A stretch of 64,000 bases of DNA from Arthrobacter dokdonellae (GTDB taxonomy: Bacteria; Actinomycetota; Actinomycetes; Actinomycetales; Micrococcaceae), in NCBI RefSeq assembly GCF_003268655.1, contig NZ_CP029642.1:3162001-3226000 (forward strand). Reading direction: 5' to 3'. Made by a program: the position numbers and the translations under genes. A model generated the notes under the pieces. That model did no database searches and was not told the DNA's origin. It was given only the letters and a program-made list of their open reading frames with translations. Every line of letters begins with the position of its first letter. The stretch's first letter is position 1. Positions 17,060 through 26,120 of the stretch are shown piece after piece.

Positions 17060-17884
17060 CTAAATGAGGGTGGAAATATGGGTGGCGGCCTGTGCGGCAG
17101 CGGTGGCCCGTTCGCCGTCGGCCACGTCACGGGTCTCGAGTTCGAGCGAAAAGTGCCCGGTGTAGCCCTTGGACTTCAGGGCGGAGAGGCCGGCGGCGAA
17201 GTCGGCGTCGCCGTTGCCTATGCTGAGGTTGATGTTGCCCGGCACGGCGTCCCGGAGGTGGACGTGGGTGATGGTCGCGTGGAAGCGTTCCACGAAATCC
17301 AGCGGGTCTGCCCCGGACGCCACGATGTGGCTGAAGTCCATGACGGTTCCGACGCCGGACCCGGCCAGCCTGCCGATGAGCAGGCCGGCGCGGTCCAGGT
17401 CCGAGCACAGCCGGAAGTAATGCAGCGCCTCCGTCCACAGCTCGACGCCCATGGCGACCGCGCGCCGCTGGGCGCTCGTGAGGGCGGAAGCGACCGCGTC
17501 CAGATCCGCGTCCAGGCCCTGGACCGGCTCCCGGCTGGGGGCGCCGCAGGGAAGGACGAGCGCCTTGGCCCCGGTCTCGACGGCGAGCGCCAGGAGCATC
17601 TCGAGGTGGCGGCGCCGGTCCCTTTGCGCGCCGGCATCCAGAGTGGCATTGAAGTCGCCAATGTCGCCGTTGACCGAACGGACCTTCAGGCCCGACGCGG
17701 CGATTTGCCCGGCAACGGTGCGGACGTCCTCCTCGCCCAGCTCGTAGGGAACGTGGTCGCAGACGCCGGGAAGGGCGCCGAGGTCGATCTCCTCGAAGCC
17801 AAGCCCGGCCATGGTCTGCAGGGCGTCCGGGAGATCCAGGTGACGGAAGCTGATCGACGAACAGCCCAGCCGGGGATTGAACAT
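17060..17884 (-). CDS. Xylose-isomerase-like TIM-barrel sugar (phosphate) isomerase/epimerase
   Basis: This 274-residue AP-endonuclease-2-fold barrel begins NPRLGCSSISFRHLDLPDAL. Conserved metal-site segments include VELWTEALHYFRL (Glu), GTVMDFSHIVASG (Asp, His), ITHVHLRDAVPGN (His) and HFSLELETRDVAD (Glu). Family members isomerise or epimerise sugars and sugar phosphates. In threitol/erythritol pathways a homologue (LerI/EryH type) converts L-erythrulose-1-phosphate; in apiose pathways a homologue isomerises apiose. It is the first gene of the leftward arm, with AAGGAG before its ATG. Confidence 0.9.
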   Translation of the reverse strand: MFNPRLGCSSISFRHLDLPDALQTMAGLGFEEIDLGALPGVCDHVPYELGEEDVRTVAGQIAASGLKVRSVNGDIGDFNATLDAGAQRDRRRHLEMLLALAVETGAKALVLPCGAPSREPVQGLDADLDAVASALTSAQRRAVAMGVELWTEALHYFRLCSDLDRAGLLIGRLAGSGVGTVMDFSHIVASGADPLDFVERFHATITHVHLRDAVPGNINLSIGNGDADFAAGLSALKSKGYTGHFSLELETRDVADGERATAAAQAATHISTLI

Positions 17885-17951
17885 TGGTGTTGCTCCTTAC
17901 GTGGGACCGCCACCCGCAGCCCGGGTGACGAGAACCACACTAGAACGTTTT

Positions 17952-17988
17952 ACTGTCAACAGTCAACCTTCGAAGTTGACTGTTGACA
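17952..17988. promoter_or_regulatory. Large inverted-repeat operator between the two arms of the sugar cluster
   Basis: TGTCAACAGTCAAC at 17954-17967 is exactly complementary to 17975-17988, with a 7-base loop. Each arm also contains a smaller ACTGT-NN-ACA palindrome (17952-17963 and 17979-17988). The same motif is found at 18023 and 21406. The position between divergent operons fits binding by the GntR/FadR protein encoded at 21453. Confidence 0.75.
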
Positions 17989-18022
17989 AACAGAAATGAT
18001 TCAGGTCACACTGGCGTATCAT

Positions 18023-18032
18023 CTGTTAACAG
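18023..18032. promoter_or_regulatory. CTGTTAACAG operator, third site
   Basis: This perfect 10-bp palindrome lies 53 bases upstream of the MFS start and about 35 bases from the larger repeat. It matches the core of the other sites. Its closeness to the start suggests repression of the rightward arm. Confidence 0.65.
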
Positions 18033-18084
18033 TCGACACCATGATGCCGCAGCATCAGTCGCCGTTTGAAAGGTAATTACGACC

Positions 18085-19422
18085 ATGAGCAATGAAGCTC
18101 TCACCATGCGCGGACCGGTCCACGGCACCAAGGACGCCAGGCGCGTGGCCCTTGGTTCCAGCGTGGGCGCCGTCATCGAAACGTACGACTTCATCGGTTT
18201 CGGAACGGCCGCCGCCCTGTACTTCGGCACCGCGTTCTTCCCGGGCGCCGATCCCGTCACCGGCACCCTGGCCTCCTTCGCCACCCTGGGGGTGGGCTTC
18301 GCAGCCCGGCCGCTCGGCGGCATTATTGGCGGCCACCTCGGCGACAAGCTGGGACGCAAGCCAGTGCTGGTTGCATCGCTGGTCCTGATGGGACTGGCCA
18401 CGTTCGCCATCGGCCTGCTGCCCACCTACGCAACAGTGGGGCTCCTGGCGCCGGCCCTGCTGGTGTTTGTCCGCATTGTCCAGGGCCTGGCCTTCGGCGC
18501 GGAATGGGGCGGCGCCATCCTCATGAGCTACGAACACGCTCCATGGAAGAAGAAGGGCAAGTACACCGGCATGGTCCAGGCCGGCTTCCCCGTCGGCCTG
18601 CTGCTGGCGAACCTCGTCTTCCTCTTCAGCGTCCACCTGGGCAATTCGTGGGCCTGGCGCATCCCGTTCCTGGGCAGCATCTTCCTGGTCATTGTCGGAT
18701 TGATCATCCGGTCCAAGGTGCCCGAGTCCCCCGTGTTTGACGAGGTCAAGGCCTCAGGCACCATCGTCAAGTCGCCGATCGTGGAAGTCATCAAGACGGA
18801 CTGGCGCAACATTGTGCGCGGCATCGGCCTGCGCATCGCCGAGACGGCCGGCTACGCCGTGTCCATCACCTACATGATCTCCTACCTCCACACCACCGGC
18901 CTTTCCAGCAAGACCGAGACCCTCGTTGCCCTGAGCGTTGCCGCGGCCATCGGCATCTTCGCCACCGCCGCCTGGGGCCACCTCACCGACAAGATCGGAC
19001 GCCGGCCCCTCTACATCTGGTCCTGCGCGTTCGCCGTGCTGTTCGCCTTCCCCATGTTCCTGCTGGTCAACACCGGCCTGTCCATCCTCATCATCCTGAC
19101 GGTCATCATTTCCTACGCCGTCTGCCAGAACTCCCTTGCCGGTGCCCAGGGCCCATGGTTCCCCGAACTCTTCCAGGCCAAGACCCGCGCCTCCGGAGCG
19201 TCCCTGGCCTACCAGATCTCCGCCACGGTCTCCGGCTTCACCCCGTTCATCACCACGCTGCTGTTCATCAGCTTCGGCTGGGCCGGCCCCGCCGCACTCT
19301 TCATGCTCTACGCCCTCATCGGCCTGGCCGCCGCCATCAGCACCCGGGAAACCTGGGGCAGGCGCGAACGCCAGCTGGCGGATGAGGCCACCAAAAGCAC
19401 CCCGCTGACAGTCAACGCCTAA
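18085..19422 (+). CDS. MFS transporter, metabolite:H+ symporter family
   Basis: This 445-residue, 12-helix inner-membrane carrier starts VIETYDFIGFGTAAALYFGT and carries GDKLGRKPVLVAS and GHLTDKIGRRPLYIW, the two MFS loop motifs. It is related to the carrier at 6265 but clearly a different protein. Its place at the head of the transketolase arm, behind the shared operators, makes it the likely importer of the cluster's substrate. Confidence 0.92.
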   Translation: MSNEALTMRGPVHGTKDARRVALGSSVGAVIETYDFIGFGTAAALYFGTAFFPGADPVTGTLASFATLGVGFAARPLGGIIGGHLGDKLGRKPVLVASLVLMGLATFAIGLLPTYATVGLLAPALLVFVRIVQGLAFGAEWGGAILMSYEHAPWKKKGKYTGMVQAGFPVGLLLANLVFLFSVHLGNSWAWRIPFLGSIFLVIVGLIIRSKVPESPVFDEVKASGTIVKSPIVEVIKTDWRNIVRGIGLRIAETAGYAVSITYMISYLHTTGLSSKTETLVALSVAAAIGIFATAAWGHLTDKIGRRPLYIWSCAFAVLFAFPMFLLVNTGLSILIILTVIISYAVCQNSLAGAQGPWFPELFQAKTRASGASLAYQISATVSGFTPFITTLLFISFGWAGPAALFMLYALIGLAAAISTRETWGRRERQLADEATKSTPLTVNA

Positions 19423-19444
19423 GCCCACGAAAGGCAGAAATCAC

Positions 19445-20341
19445 ATGTCCACACTGGACACGACCACCACGCGGCCCACGGCCGGCGGCACGTTCGAAGA
19501 CCGCCGTCGGACTGTCTCCGACGCCGCCTACCGCATCCGGCACCACGCCCTGAACATGGGCGAGGTCCAAGGCCAGGGCTATGTCGGCCAGGCCCTCGGC
19601 GCGGCGGACATCTTCGCCACCGTCTACGCCAGCCAGCTCACCTACCGCGCCGGCCAGCCCGACTGGGCCGGACGCGACCGCTTTCTGCTCTCCACCGGCC
19701 ACTACGCCATCGGCCACTACGCCGCCCTGGCCGAGGCCGGAATCGTCCCCGTCGAGGAACTGGAAAGCTACGGCTCGGACGACTCGCGCCTGCCGATGTC
19801 CGGGATGTCCACCTACACGCCCGGCATGGAAATCTCCGGCGGCTCCCTCGGCCACGGGCTCTCCATCGCCGTCGGCATGGCCCTGGGCCTGCGCCACCAG
19901 GAATCCAGCGCCCGCGTGTTCAATTTCCTCTCCGACGGCGAACTTGACGAAGGCTCGACCTGGGAGGCCGCCATGGGGGCCCACCACCACCAGCTGGGCA
20001 ACTTGACGGCCATGGTGGACATCAACGCGCTCCAGGCCGACGGCAAGACGGACACCGTCCTGCGCACCGAGCCCGTGAAGGACAAATGGACGGCCTTTGG
20101 CTGGTACGCCCAGCGCATCGACGGCAACGACACTGCCGCACTGCTGGAGGCCTTTGACAACGCGGCCGCCCGGGCCGCCACCCACGGCCAGCCCTCGGTG
20201 ATCCTCTGCGACACCAAGGTGGGCAGGGGCGTGCCCCTGCTGGAGGACCGGGAAAAGGCGCATTTCATGCGCATCGAAGAGCACGAGTGGCAGATCTGCC
20301 GCGAGCAGCTGAGCAACGGCTTTGAAGGGACGGCCCACTGA
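19445..20341 (+). CDS. Transketolase, N-terminal (thiamine-diphosphate/PP) subunit
   Basis: This 298-residue protein equals the first third of transketolase. It shows HHALNMGEVQGQGYVGQALG, GRDRFLLSTGHYAIGHYAAL, SGGSLGHGLSIAVGMALGLR, and the ThDP/Mg motif SDGELDEGSTWEAAM ending near VDINALQADG. It needs the product of the next gene for activity. Its TGA overlaps that gene's ATG by one base, so the subunits are made together. It would transfer a two-carbon unit between sugar phosphates such as erythrose-4-phosphate, or act on apulose-4-phosphate. Confidence 0.94.
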   Translation: MSTLDTTTTRPTAGGTFEDRRRTVSDAAYRIRHHALNMGEVQGQGYVGQALGAADIFATVYASQLTYRAGQPDWAGRDRFLLSTGHYAIGHYAALAEAGIVPVEELESYGSDDSRLPMSGMSTYTPGMEISGGSLGHGLSIAVGMALGLRHQESSARVFNFLSDGELDEGSTWEAAMGAHHHQLGNLTAMVDINALQADGKTDTVLRTEPVKDKWTAFGWYAQRIDGNDTAALLEAFDNAAARAATHGQPSVILCDTKVGRGVPLLEDREKAHFMRIEEHEWQICREQLSNGFEGTAH

Positions 20342-21339
20342 TGGCCAACACGCTGGCACCGACCAAAAGACTGAAGACCTCCGCCATGATCGCCTCGTTT
20401 GCCGACCCGGGGCAGAAGACCGCTTCCGCCCCGTTCGGGCACGCGCTGGCCAAGGCCGCGGAGGCGGACGAGCGGATCGTGGGCCTGACCGCGGACCTGG
20501 GCAAATACACCGACATGCACATCTTTGCCCAGCAGCATCCGGACCGCTTCTTCCAAATGGGCATGGCCGAACAGCTCCTCTTCGGCGCCGCGGCCGGCAT
20601 GGCCCAAACCGGGCTCATCCCCTTCGCCTCAACGTACTCGGTCTTCGCCGCACGCCGTGCCTACGACTTCCTCTGCCTCGACATTGCCGAGCCCAACCTC
20701 AACGTCAACATCATTGGCGGCCTGCCGGGGCTGACGACCGGCTACGGCCCCAGCCACCAGGCCACCGAGGACATGGCCATCTTCCGCGGCATGCCCAACC
20801 TGACCATCGTGGACCCTTGCGACTCCGTTGACATTGAACAGGCCGTGCCTCAGCTGGCCGCCAGCGACGGGCCCACGTACCTGCGACTCCTGCGCGGGAA
20901 CGTGCCCACGGTCCTGGACGAATACGACTACACCTTTGAACTCGGCAAGGCCAAGGTGCTTCGCGGCGGCAACGACGTGGTCCTGGTCTCCAGCGGCCTG
21001 ATGACGATGCGCGCCCTCCAGGCAGCCAAGGCCCTGGAGGCACACAAGGTGGATGTCGCCGTCGTACATGCCCCCACCATCAAGCCCTTCGACTCGGCGA
21101 CTGTCCTGGCCGAGCTGGCCGGCGACCGGCTGGCCGTGACGCTGGAGAACCACACGGTGGTTGGCGGACTGTTCGAGACCGTCGCCTCGGCCGTGGTCAC
21201 CGCCGGGCTCGGCAAGCGGGTGGTTCCCATCGCCCTGCCGGACGAGTTCCTCGATGCCGGTGCCCTGCCGACGCTCCACGAGCGCTACGGCCTCTCCGTG
21301 TCACGCATCGTGGAGAAGGTGCTGGCCGAACTGGGCTGA
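20341..21339 (+). CDS. Transketolase, C-terminal (pyrimidine-binding) subunit
   Basis: This 332-residue protein covers the PYR and C-terminal domains of transketolase. DRFFQMGMAEQLLFGAAAGM holds the Glu that activates the ThDP ring, ASTYSVFAARRAYDFLCLDI follows, and a C-terminal domain around KVDVAVVHAPTIKPFD comes last. It forms a heteromer with the preceding gene. Split transketolases are usual in accessory sugar pathways rather than the housekeeping pentose phosphate pathway, which uses one 660-700-residue chain. Confidence 0.94.
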   Translation: MANTLAPTKRLKTSAMIASFADPGQKTASAPFGHALAKAAEADERIVGLTADLGKYTDMHIFAQQHPDRFFQMGMAEQLLFGAAAGMAQTGLIPFASTYSVFAARRAYDFLCLDIAEPNLNVNIIGGLPGLTTGYGPSHQATEDMAIFRGMPNLTIVDPCDSVDIEQAVPQLAASDGPTYLRLLRGNVPTVLDEYDYTFELGKAKVLRGGNDVVLVSSGLMTMRALQAAKALEAHKVDVAVVHAPTIKPFDSATVLAELAGDRLAVTLENHTVVGGLFETVASAVVTAGLGKRVVPIALPDEFLDAGALPTLHERYGLSVSRIVEKVLAELG

Positions 21340-21359
21340 CTTTCGCCGCCGGGCAGCCG

Positions 21360-21392
21360 CAGGCGCGGGACCTCCCACTGGTCCCGCGCCTG
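21360..21392. terminator. Perfect 13-bp hairpin after the transketolase genes
   Basis: CAGGCGCGGGACC at 21360-21372 pairs exactly with 21380-21392 across a 7-base loop. It lies between the transketolase stop and the regulator gene and has no following T-run. It probably limits read-through into the regulator. Confidence 0.65.
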
Positions 21393-21405
21393 TGGCGTAG
21401 CATCA

Positions 21406-21429
21406 ACTGTTAACACCTGACAGTAAACA
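21406..21429. promoter_or_regulatory. Operator in front of the GntR gene
   Basis: ACTGT-N9-ACAGT forms an inverted repeat (21406-21410 and 21420-21424), and CTGTTAACA at 21407-21415 copies the core of the operators near 18 kb. This indicates that the regulator controls its own gene and the whole cluster. Confidence 0.65.
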
Positions 21430-21452
21430 ATCGCACCTTCAAGGATCACACC

Positions 21453-22112
21453 ATGCCAGCAGCCACTGCCTCCCTCCTCGGGTTGGAAAAGAAGAGCCTC
21501 CGCGAACAGGCGGTTTCCGCGCTGCGCGCCGCCATCACCAGCGGCGCCCTGGAGCCCGGCAGGCACCTGGTGGAGACCGAGCTCTCCGACATGCTGCAAA
21601 TCAGCCGGGGCACGTTGCGCGAGGCGCTCCGCCAGCTGGAGCAGGAAGGGCTGCTCTCCGCCGGCGCCCGCGGACGCCTCTCCGTGCGGCACCTTGACGC
21701 CAAGGAAATCCGCGACATCTTCGCCGTGCGGGCCACCCTGGAATCCCTCGCCGTGCGCACGCTGTGTGAACTGCCCAACCGGTCCGCGGTGATCAAGTCC
21801 CTGCGCGCCGCCGCCAACCACATGAAGTCGGCCGCCAAGGGCACGCTGGAGGCCCGGATCGAGTCGGACCTCGAGTTCCACCGGACGCTCTGCAAGCTCA
21901 GCGACAACCAGACCCTGCTCCATTCCTGGGAATCACTGGAGGGGTCCATCCGGATGTCGATCATGTTTGCCGGGCTGGAACGGGCCGTCAAGAACATGGA
22001 CGTTGACCGGCACCTCGAGATCGTGGAGGCGATTGAGACCGGCGACCCCGAGGCCGCACAGTCCGCCGTTCTTGGGCACATGGACGTGGCGGCGGAGAAT
22101 CTGGTGGCGTAG
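21453..22112 (+). CDS. GntR-family regulator, FadR/FCD subfamily, of the sugar cluster
   Basis: This 219-residue protein has a winged-helix domain at residues 14-80 (VETELSDMLQISRGTLREAL, RQLEQEGLLSAGARGRLSV). An FCD domain follows, with candidate metal ligands in RIESDLEFHRTLCKLSDN and VDRHLEIVEAIETGD. AAGGAT precedes the ATG. The matching palindromes before this gene and between the divergent arms make it the likely repressor of the whole 14-22 kb unit, released by a pathway intermediate. Confidence 0.92.
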   Translation: MPAATASLLGLEKKSLREQAVSALRAAITSGALEPGRHLVETELSDMLQISRGTLREALRQLEQEGLLSAGARGRLSVRHLDAKEIRDIFAVRATLESLAVRTLCELPNRSAVIKSLRAAANHMKSAAKGTLEARIESDLEFHRTLCKLSDNQTLLHSWESLEGSIRMSIMFAGLERAVKNMDVDRHLEIVEAIETGDPEAAQSAVLGHMDVAAENLVA

Positions 22113-22305
22113 GGCCGGCGGATTCAGGCCCCGATACGAGAGTCGGATCCACAGTGACGCACAGACTGACAATACTGTGTCCTCGCTTCGAGACCCGCCC
22201 GAAGGAGCCTTCGGCAGAGGCTGGATGCCCAGAAGCAGCCGACCCCGACACATAAAGCCCAGAATTCCGGCAACGAGGCCAGGGCCACAGCCAGCAGCGA
22301 CTGGA

Positions 22306-23094
22306 TCAGTCGAAGGGGAACATCGTTCTGGTGGTGCGCCCGATGACGCCTGTCATCGTGGCATCAACCGTTCCTCCGATGACACCACCGACCAGCGGTA
22401 TTCCTTTCGCCAAGGTGACTAGCGAGCGCTTACTGCCGTATTTGGCCAGAAGCATGAAGCCGGCCTTCTTGTTGATCTGGCGAATGACCGCAATTGGAAT
22501 GCTCTTAATCGCCTGAAGTGCAACCTTCTCGCCGACTTTAAGGCCGACTGCCTTGGCGATCTGTTGTGCGTTGGAGCCGACTGCGATGAGCGTCGCTACC
22601 GTGCGGACGTGCGGATCCTTCGGGTCGTACCCTCTTAGGTAGGCTATTGCCGCGGCCAGTCTGGCGTTAATCACGAGTGCACCAGCCATGTTGGCGGGGA
22701 TGGTCACCGGCATCGCGATGAACCCGCCAAGGCCCGTCACGAAACCGTTGACGCCGGCTGCTTCGACTGACTCGACGATCAGCCTCTTGATTGCCTTTTC
22801 AACATCAGCGCGCTCATCCGAATCAAACATTCTTGTCGGGCCGAAGTTGGGCTGGTATCGCGGCCCCTGGACTCGGCACAACCGGTCCTCTGCCCATGCA
22901 ATCGACCCCGACAAAGGACCAACACCTGTGTCGATCACTTTTCCGACCAGTTTCAGGAGCTGCCCGGACGCCCTTTCTGCCACGGTTTCCGGTAATTCCT
23001 CAGACTCAACGACGGTTTCCCCGGGCATTTCCTGGGATTCAATCGCGACATCGTCCGGCGTTTCCTCCGGTTCGAGTGTGGTCGTGCTGGTCAT
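22306..23094 (-). CDS. EcsC-family protein
   Basis: This encodes 262 residues from the ATG at 23092-23094 (GGGGGAAG upstream). The in-frame extension of 57 codons upstream lacks coding character. After an acidic, Thr/Glu-rich N-terminus of about 45 residues comes the EcsC domain, with VNGFVTGLGGFIAMPVTIPA, GALVINARLAAAIAYLRGYD and LAKGIPLVGGVIGGTVDATM. Family members are membrane-associated; B. subtilis EcsC accompanies an ABC exporter, but no exporter is next to this gene. GC at third positions is lower than in its neighbours, suggesting recent transfer. Confidence 0.88.
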   Translation of the reverse strand: MTSTTTLEPEETPDDVAIESQEMPGETVVESEELPETVAERASGQLLKLVGKVIDTGVGPLSGSIAWAEDRLCRVQGPRYQPNFGPTRMFDSDERADVEKAIKRLIVESVEAAGVNGFVTGLGGFIAMPVTIPANMAGALVINARLAAAIAYLRGYDPKDPHVRTVATLIAVGSNAQQIAKAVGLKVGEKVALQAIKSIPIAVIRQINKKAGFMLLAKYGSKRSLVTLAKGIPLVGGVIGGTVDATMTGVIGRTTRTMFPFD

Positions 23095-23429
23095 TGCGCT
23101 TCCCCCTGAGCTCTTGGATATGCATCTCAAAGGTTGAGAAGCTCCCCGCGACGGACCGTCCACCTCGATCGGCGACATGGACAGTCTTTTGAGCACTGTA
23201 ACAGGGCAGGACACCAAACAAAGAGAGAGGCCCGTCTGATCTGTGCCGATAAATCTAATCCGCATGCCGAACGGCAGCCGACAAGGCGATGTTCAAGACT
23301 CCTACACCGTCGGTTACGTCCACCTCCCCAGCGGCAATAACACTCGGTCGTCGGGACGCGCGGCGCGGACGACCGGGCACCAAAGGAGGTCCCGCCGTCG
23401 CACGTCATCCGCGACCGGTTGACGCCCGG
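23095..23429. other. Intergenic region, lower GC
   Basis: No gene is visible. It holds the promoter region of the EcsC gene and the end of the aldo/keto reductase transcript. GC is lower than average up to about 23330, in line with transfer of the EcsC segment. Confidence 0.35.
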
Positions 23430-24287
23430 CTAGCTGTTCCGGCGCCCGCCCAGCCAGCTGACCATGGCGGGGTCGCGGTGGTCGAAGAAGAGGCTCGCGC
23501 CGGTGTCCAGGGTGGCGATCCGGCCCATTTCCTCCTCGGTGAGGGTGAAGTCGAAGACGTCGAAGTTCTGGGCGATGCGGTCCGGGCGGACTGACTTGGG
23601 GATGACCACCACGCTCCGCTGGGTGAGCCAGCGCAGCACCACCTGGGCAACGGACTTGCCATGGGCGTCAGCGATTTGGCTAAGGATCGGGTTGGTGAAC
23701 AGGCCGTTCCTCCCCTCGGCGAAGGGGCCCCAGGACTCGATCTGCACGCCGCGCCCGACCATCAGGGCCTGGTCGTCTGCGCGCTGGTGGAACGGGTGGG
23801 TTTCGATCTGGTTGACGGCCGGGGCGATCTCGTTGTGGTCGATGAGGTCGACCAGCCGGTCGGGGTGGAAGTTGGACACGCCGATGGCCCGGGCCAGTCC
23901 TGCCGTGTTCAGCTTCTGCATGGCCCGCCACTCGCTGTAGTAGTCGCCCAGGGGCTGGTGGATCAGGTACAGGTCGACGTAGTCCAGGCCCAGCCGGCGC
24001 AGGGAGTTCTCGAAGGAGAGCCTGGTGTCCTCCTCAACGCTGCCGGCGGGGGCGTGCTGGATCCACAGCTTGGTGGTGACGAACAGGTCCTCGCGGGCTA
24101 TGCCGCTGGCCTTGATGGCCGCGCCGACCGCCTGCTCGTTGCCGTAGGCGGCCGCCGTGTCCAGGAGGCGGTACCCGGCAGCAAGCGCGGCTTCGACGGC
24201 GGCCTGGGTTTCGACGTCGGGAATCTGGTAGACGCCGAAGCCGAGGATCGGCATCTGGACGCCGTTGTTGAGTGTCACGTTTTGCAT
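23430..24287 (-). CDS. Aldo/keto reductase, diketogluconate-reductase type
   Basis: This 285-residue TIM barrel begins [20 protein letters not shown]. The tetrad is in [13 protein letters not shown] (Asp, Tyr), [10 protein letters not shown] (Lys) and [13 protein letters not shown] (His), and the cofactor site in [20 protein letters not shown]. This arrangement is that of the AKR5 group, which reduces diketogluconate or methylglyoxal-like carbonyls with NADPH. AAAGGAAC precedes the ATG. It is not obviously in an operon. Confidence 0.93.
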   Translation of the reverse strand: MQNVTLNNGVQMPILGFGVYQIPDVETQAAVEAALAAGYRLLDTAAAYGNEQAVGAAIKASGIAREDLFVTTKLWIQHAPAGSVEEDTRLSFENSLRRLGLDYVDLYLIHQPLGDYYSEWRAMQKLNTAGLARAIGVSNFHPDRLVDLIDHNEIAPAVNQIETHPFHQRADDQALMVGRGVQIESWGPFAEGRNGLFTNPILSQIADAHGKSVAQVVLRWLTQRSVVVIPKSVRPDRIAQNFDVFDFTLTEEEMGRIATLDTGASLFFDHRDPAMVSWLGGRRNS

Positions 24288-24402
24288 GGATGTTCCTTTG
24301 GTCGTGGGTGAACGTGTCCTCCATCAAGAAAACCAGCCCGGGAGCCCACAAGGAAGAGCCTGCCGTGCGGTGTACCGCCGGTTCCCTTGCCCGAGGGGCC
24401 AA

Positions 24403-26115
24403 TCACCGCCGACGGCGGCCCGCCCACAAGCCCACCAAGAGCGGGAGCACTGACGCCACCATCAGCACGCTGCCCAACACAGGGTCGCTGGCGCGGAGCA
24501 CGGCGCCGGCAATGAGGAGGGCGCCGAAGACCACCGCCCAGCCGGTCCGCTGCGTGGCGTGGTTCAGGCGGGCCAGCTGCCGTTCCAGGCGCGGCACGTG
24601 CACCGCCAGCGAGCCGTCCTCGAGGCTGCTCACAAGGCCGTCCAGGCGCTTGGGCAGGCGGAAGGCGACGGATGCGACGTCGAGCGCCTGGGCCGCCGCG
24701 TCCTGCGCAAAGTTGCCTCGCTCATCACGCAGCAGCTTCGCCGCATAAGGTTCCACCGAGTCCCACAAGTTGAAGCGCGCGTCCAGCGAACTGCAGACCC
24801 CGGAGGTCAGCGACAGGGCGCGGATGATGAGCAGAAAATTCTCCGGGAGCTGGAACGGAAGCGACCGGATCACGTCGCCGAACTCCAGCCCGAAGTCGCG
24901 GAACTCCCGCGGGTCCACCTCGCGAAGTTCGGCAAAGCCCATCCCGCCAAACCGGCCGAACAGCCGCGTCATGGCCCGCTCCAGCGCGGCCGTGTCCGCC
25001 GACTGCACCAGCACGCCAATCTCGGTGATCGCGGCCACCAGCCCCTTGCCGTCCCTCGCGGCGGCGGCGATTAGCAGCCTCCGAAGGCCGCTTCGCGTCT
25101 TGGGCGGGACCTCTCCCATCATGCCGAAATCGATGAAGGTCAGCTTCCAGGGATGCTCCGAGGATGCATCGACCGCGGGGGTGACGAAGATGTTGCCGGG
25201 GTGCGGATCGGCGTGGAAAAAGCCGTTCGTAAACAGCTGGTCGAACATGACGGAGGCAAACATCGGCGCCACCTCCGCCGGGTCGATCCCGGCCGCCCGC
25301 AGCCCCTGGGCATCGGTGATCTTGATGGCCGTGACGTCCTCGAGCGTGAGCACGCGGCGGGTGGTCCGTTCCCAGACGACGGCGGGCACCGCCACCCGCG
25401 CGTCGTGGGCGAATTCGACGGCGAAGCGCTCGGCTCCGGCGGCCTCGTGCTGGTAGTCAATCTCCTCGAGGCTCGTGGTCGCGAACTCCTCCACCAGCGC
25501 GGGCGCGTTGGCGCGCGTGGACACGAAGCGGATGCGGCTCAGCCAGCCTGCCACCTTGCGCAGCGCGGCGAGGTCGACGTCCACGATCGCGCCGATGCCC
25601 GGCCGCTGCACCTTCACCACCACGCCCTGGAGGCCCGTGTCCGCAGCGTCCACAGGGCGGAGCCGTGCCCGGTGCGCCTGCCCCAGGGAGGCGGCGGCAA
25701 GGGGCACCTCCTCGATCGACGCGAACACGGCATCCAGCGGCGCACCCAGCTCCGCCTCCGCCAGGGCACGGATGGCGGGGAACGGAACCGGCGGCACCTC
25801 GTCCTGAAGCCCGGCCAGTTCCTCGGTGATCTCCGGCGGCAGCACGTCCAGCCGGGAGGACATGAACTGGCCCACCTTGATCATCAACCCGCCCAGTTCC
25901 ACCGCCAGCGCATGGAAGCGCTGGGCGAAGCGCCGCATCCTCACGGACCGCGTGCGGTTGGCCACCCATGCCAGCCCGATCCGCGGGAGGAACAGCTCAT
26001 ACCACCACGTCACGGCCAGGTTCCACGCGGCGAACCGCAGGATGCGCCGGTACCGGGCCCTGGTGTCCCCCGCGGCCAGACCCGGATCCGCGCCGCCTGC
26101 AGTGTCCGGCTCCAC
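24403..26115 (-). CDS. ABC1/AarF (UbiB)-family atypical kinase
   Basis: This 570-residue protein carries LGGLMIKVGQFMSSRLDVLP (the KxGQ motif of the family), VPLAAASLGQAHRARL (the Ala-rich nucleotide loop), GVVVKVQRPGI (catalytic Lys), FFHADPHPGNIFV and FIDFGMMGEV. Two hydrophobic segments at the very C-terminus end in RRRR and anchor it in the membrane. Homologues bind ATP and support lipid or isoprenoid-quinone homeostasis. It starts with GTG five bases after the PadR stop, so the two are co-transcribed. Confidence 0.92.
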   Translation of the reverse strand: MEPDTAGGADPGLAAGDTRARYRRILRFAAWNLAVTWWYELFLPRIGLAWVANRTRSVRMRRFAQRFHALAVELGGLMIKVGQFMSSRLDVLPPEITEELAGLQDEVPPVPFPAIRALAEAELGAPLDAVFASIEEVPLAAASLGQAHRARLRPVDAADTGLQGVVVKVQRPGIGAIVDVDLAALRKVAGWLSRIRFVSTRANAPALVEEFATTSLEEIDYQHEAAGAERFAVEFAHDARVAVPAVVWERTTRRVLTLEDVTAIKITDAQGLRAAGIDPAEVAPMFASVMFDQLFTNGFFHADPHPGNIFVTPAVDASSEHPWKLTFIDFGMMGEVPPKTRSGLRRLLIAAAARDGKGLVAAITEIGVLVQSADTAALERAMTRLFGRFGGMGFAELREVDPREFRDFGLEFGDVIRSLPFQLPENFLLIIRALSLTSGVCSSLDARFNLWDSVEPYAAKLLRDERGNFAQDAAAQALDVASVAFRLPKRLDGLVSSLEDGSLAVHVPRLERQLARLNHATQRTGWAVVFGALLIAGAVLRASDPVLGSVLMVASVLPLLVGLWAGRRRR

Positions 26116-26120
26116 CCCCT

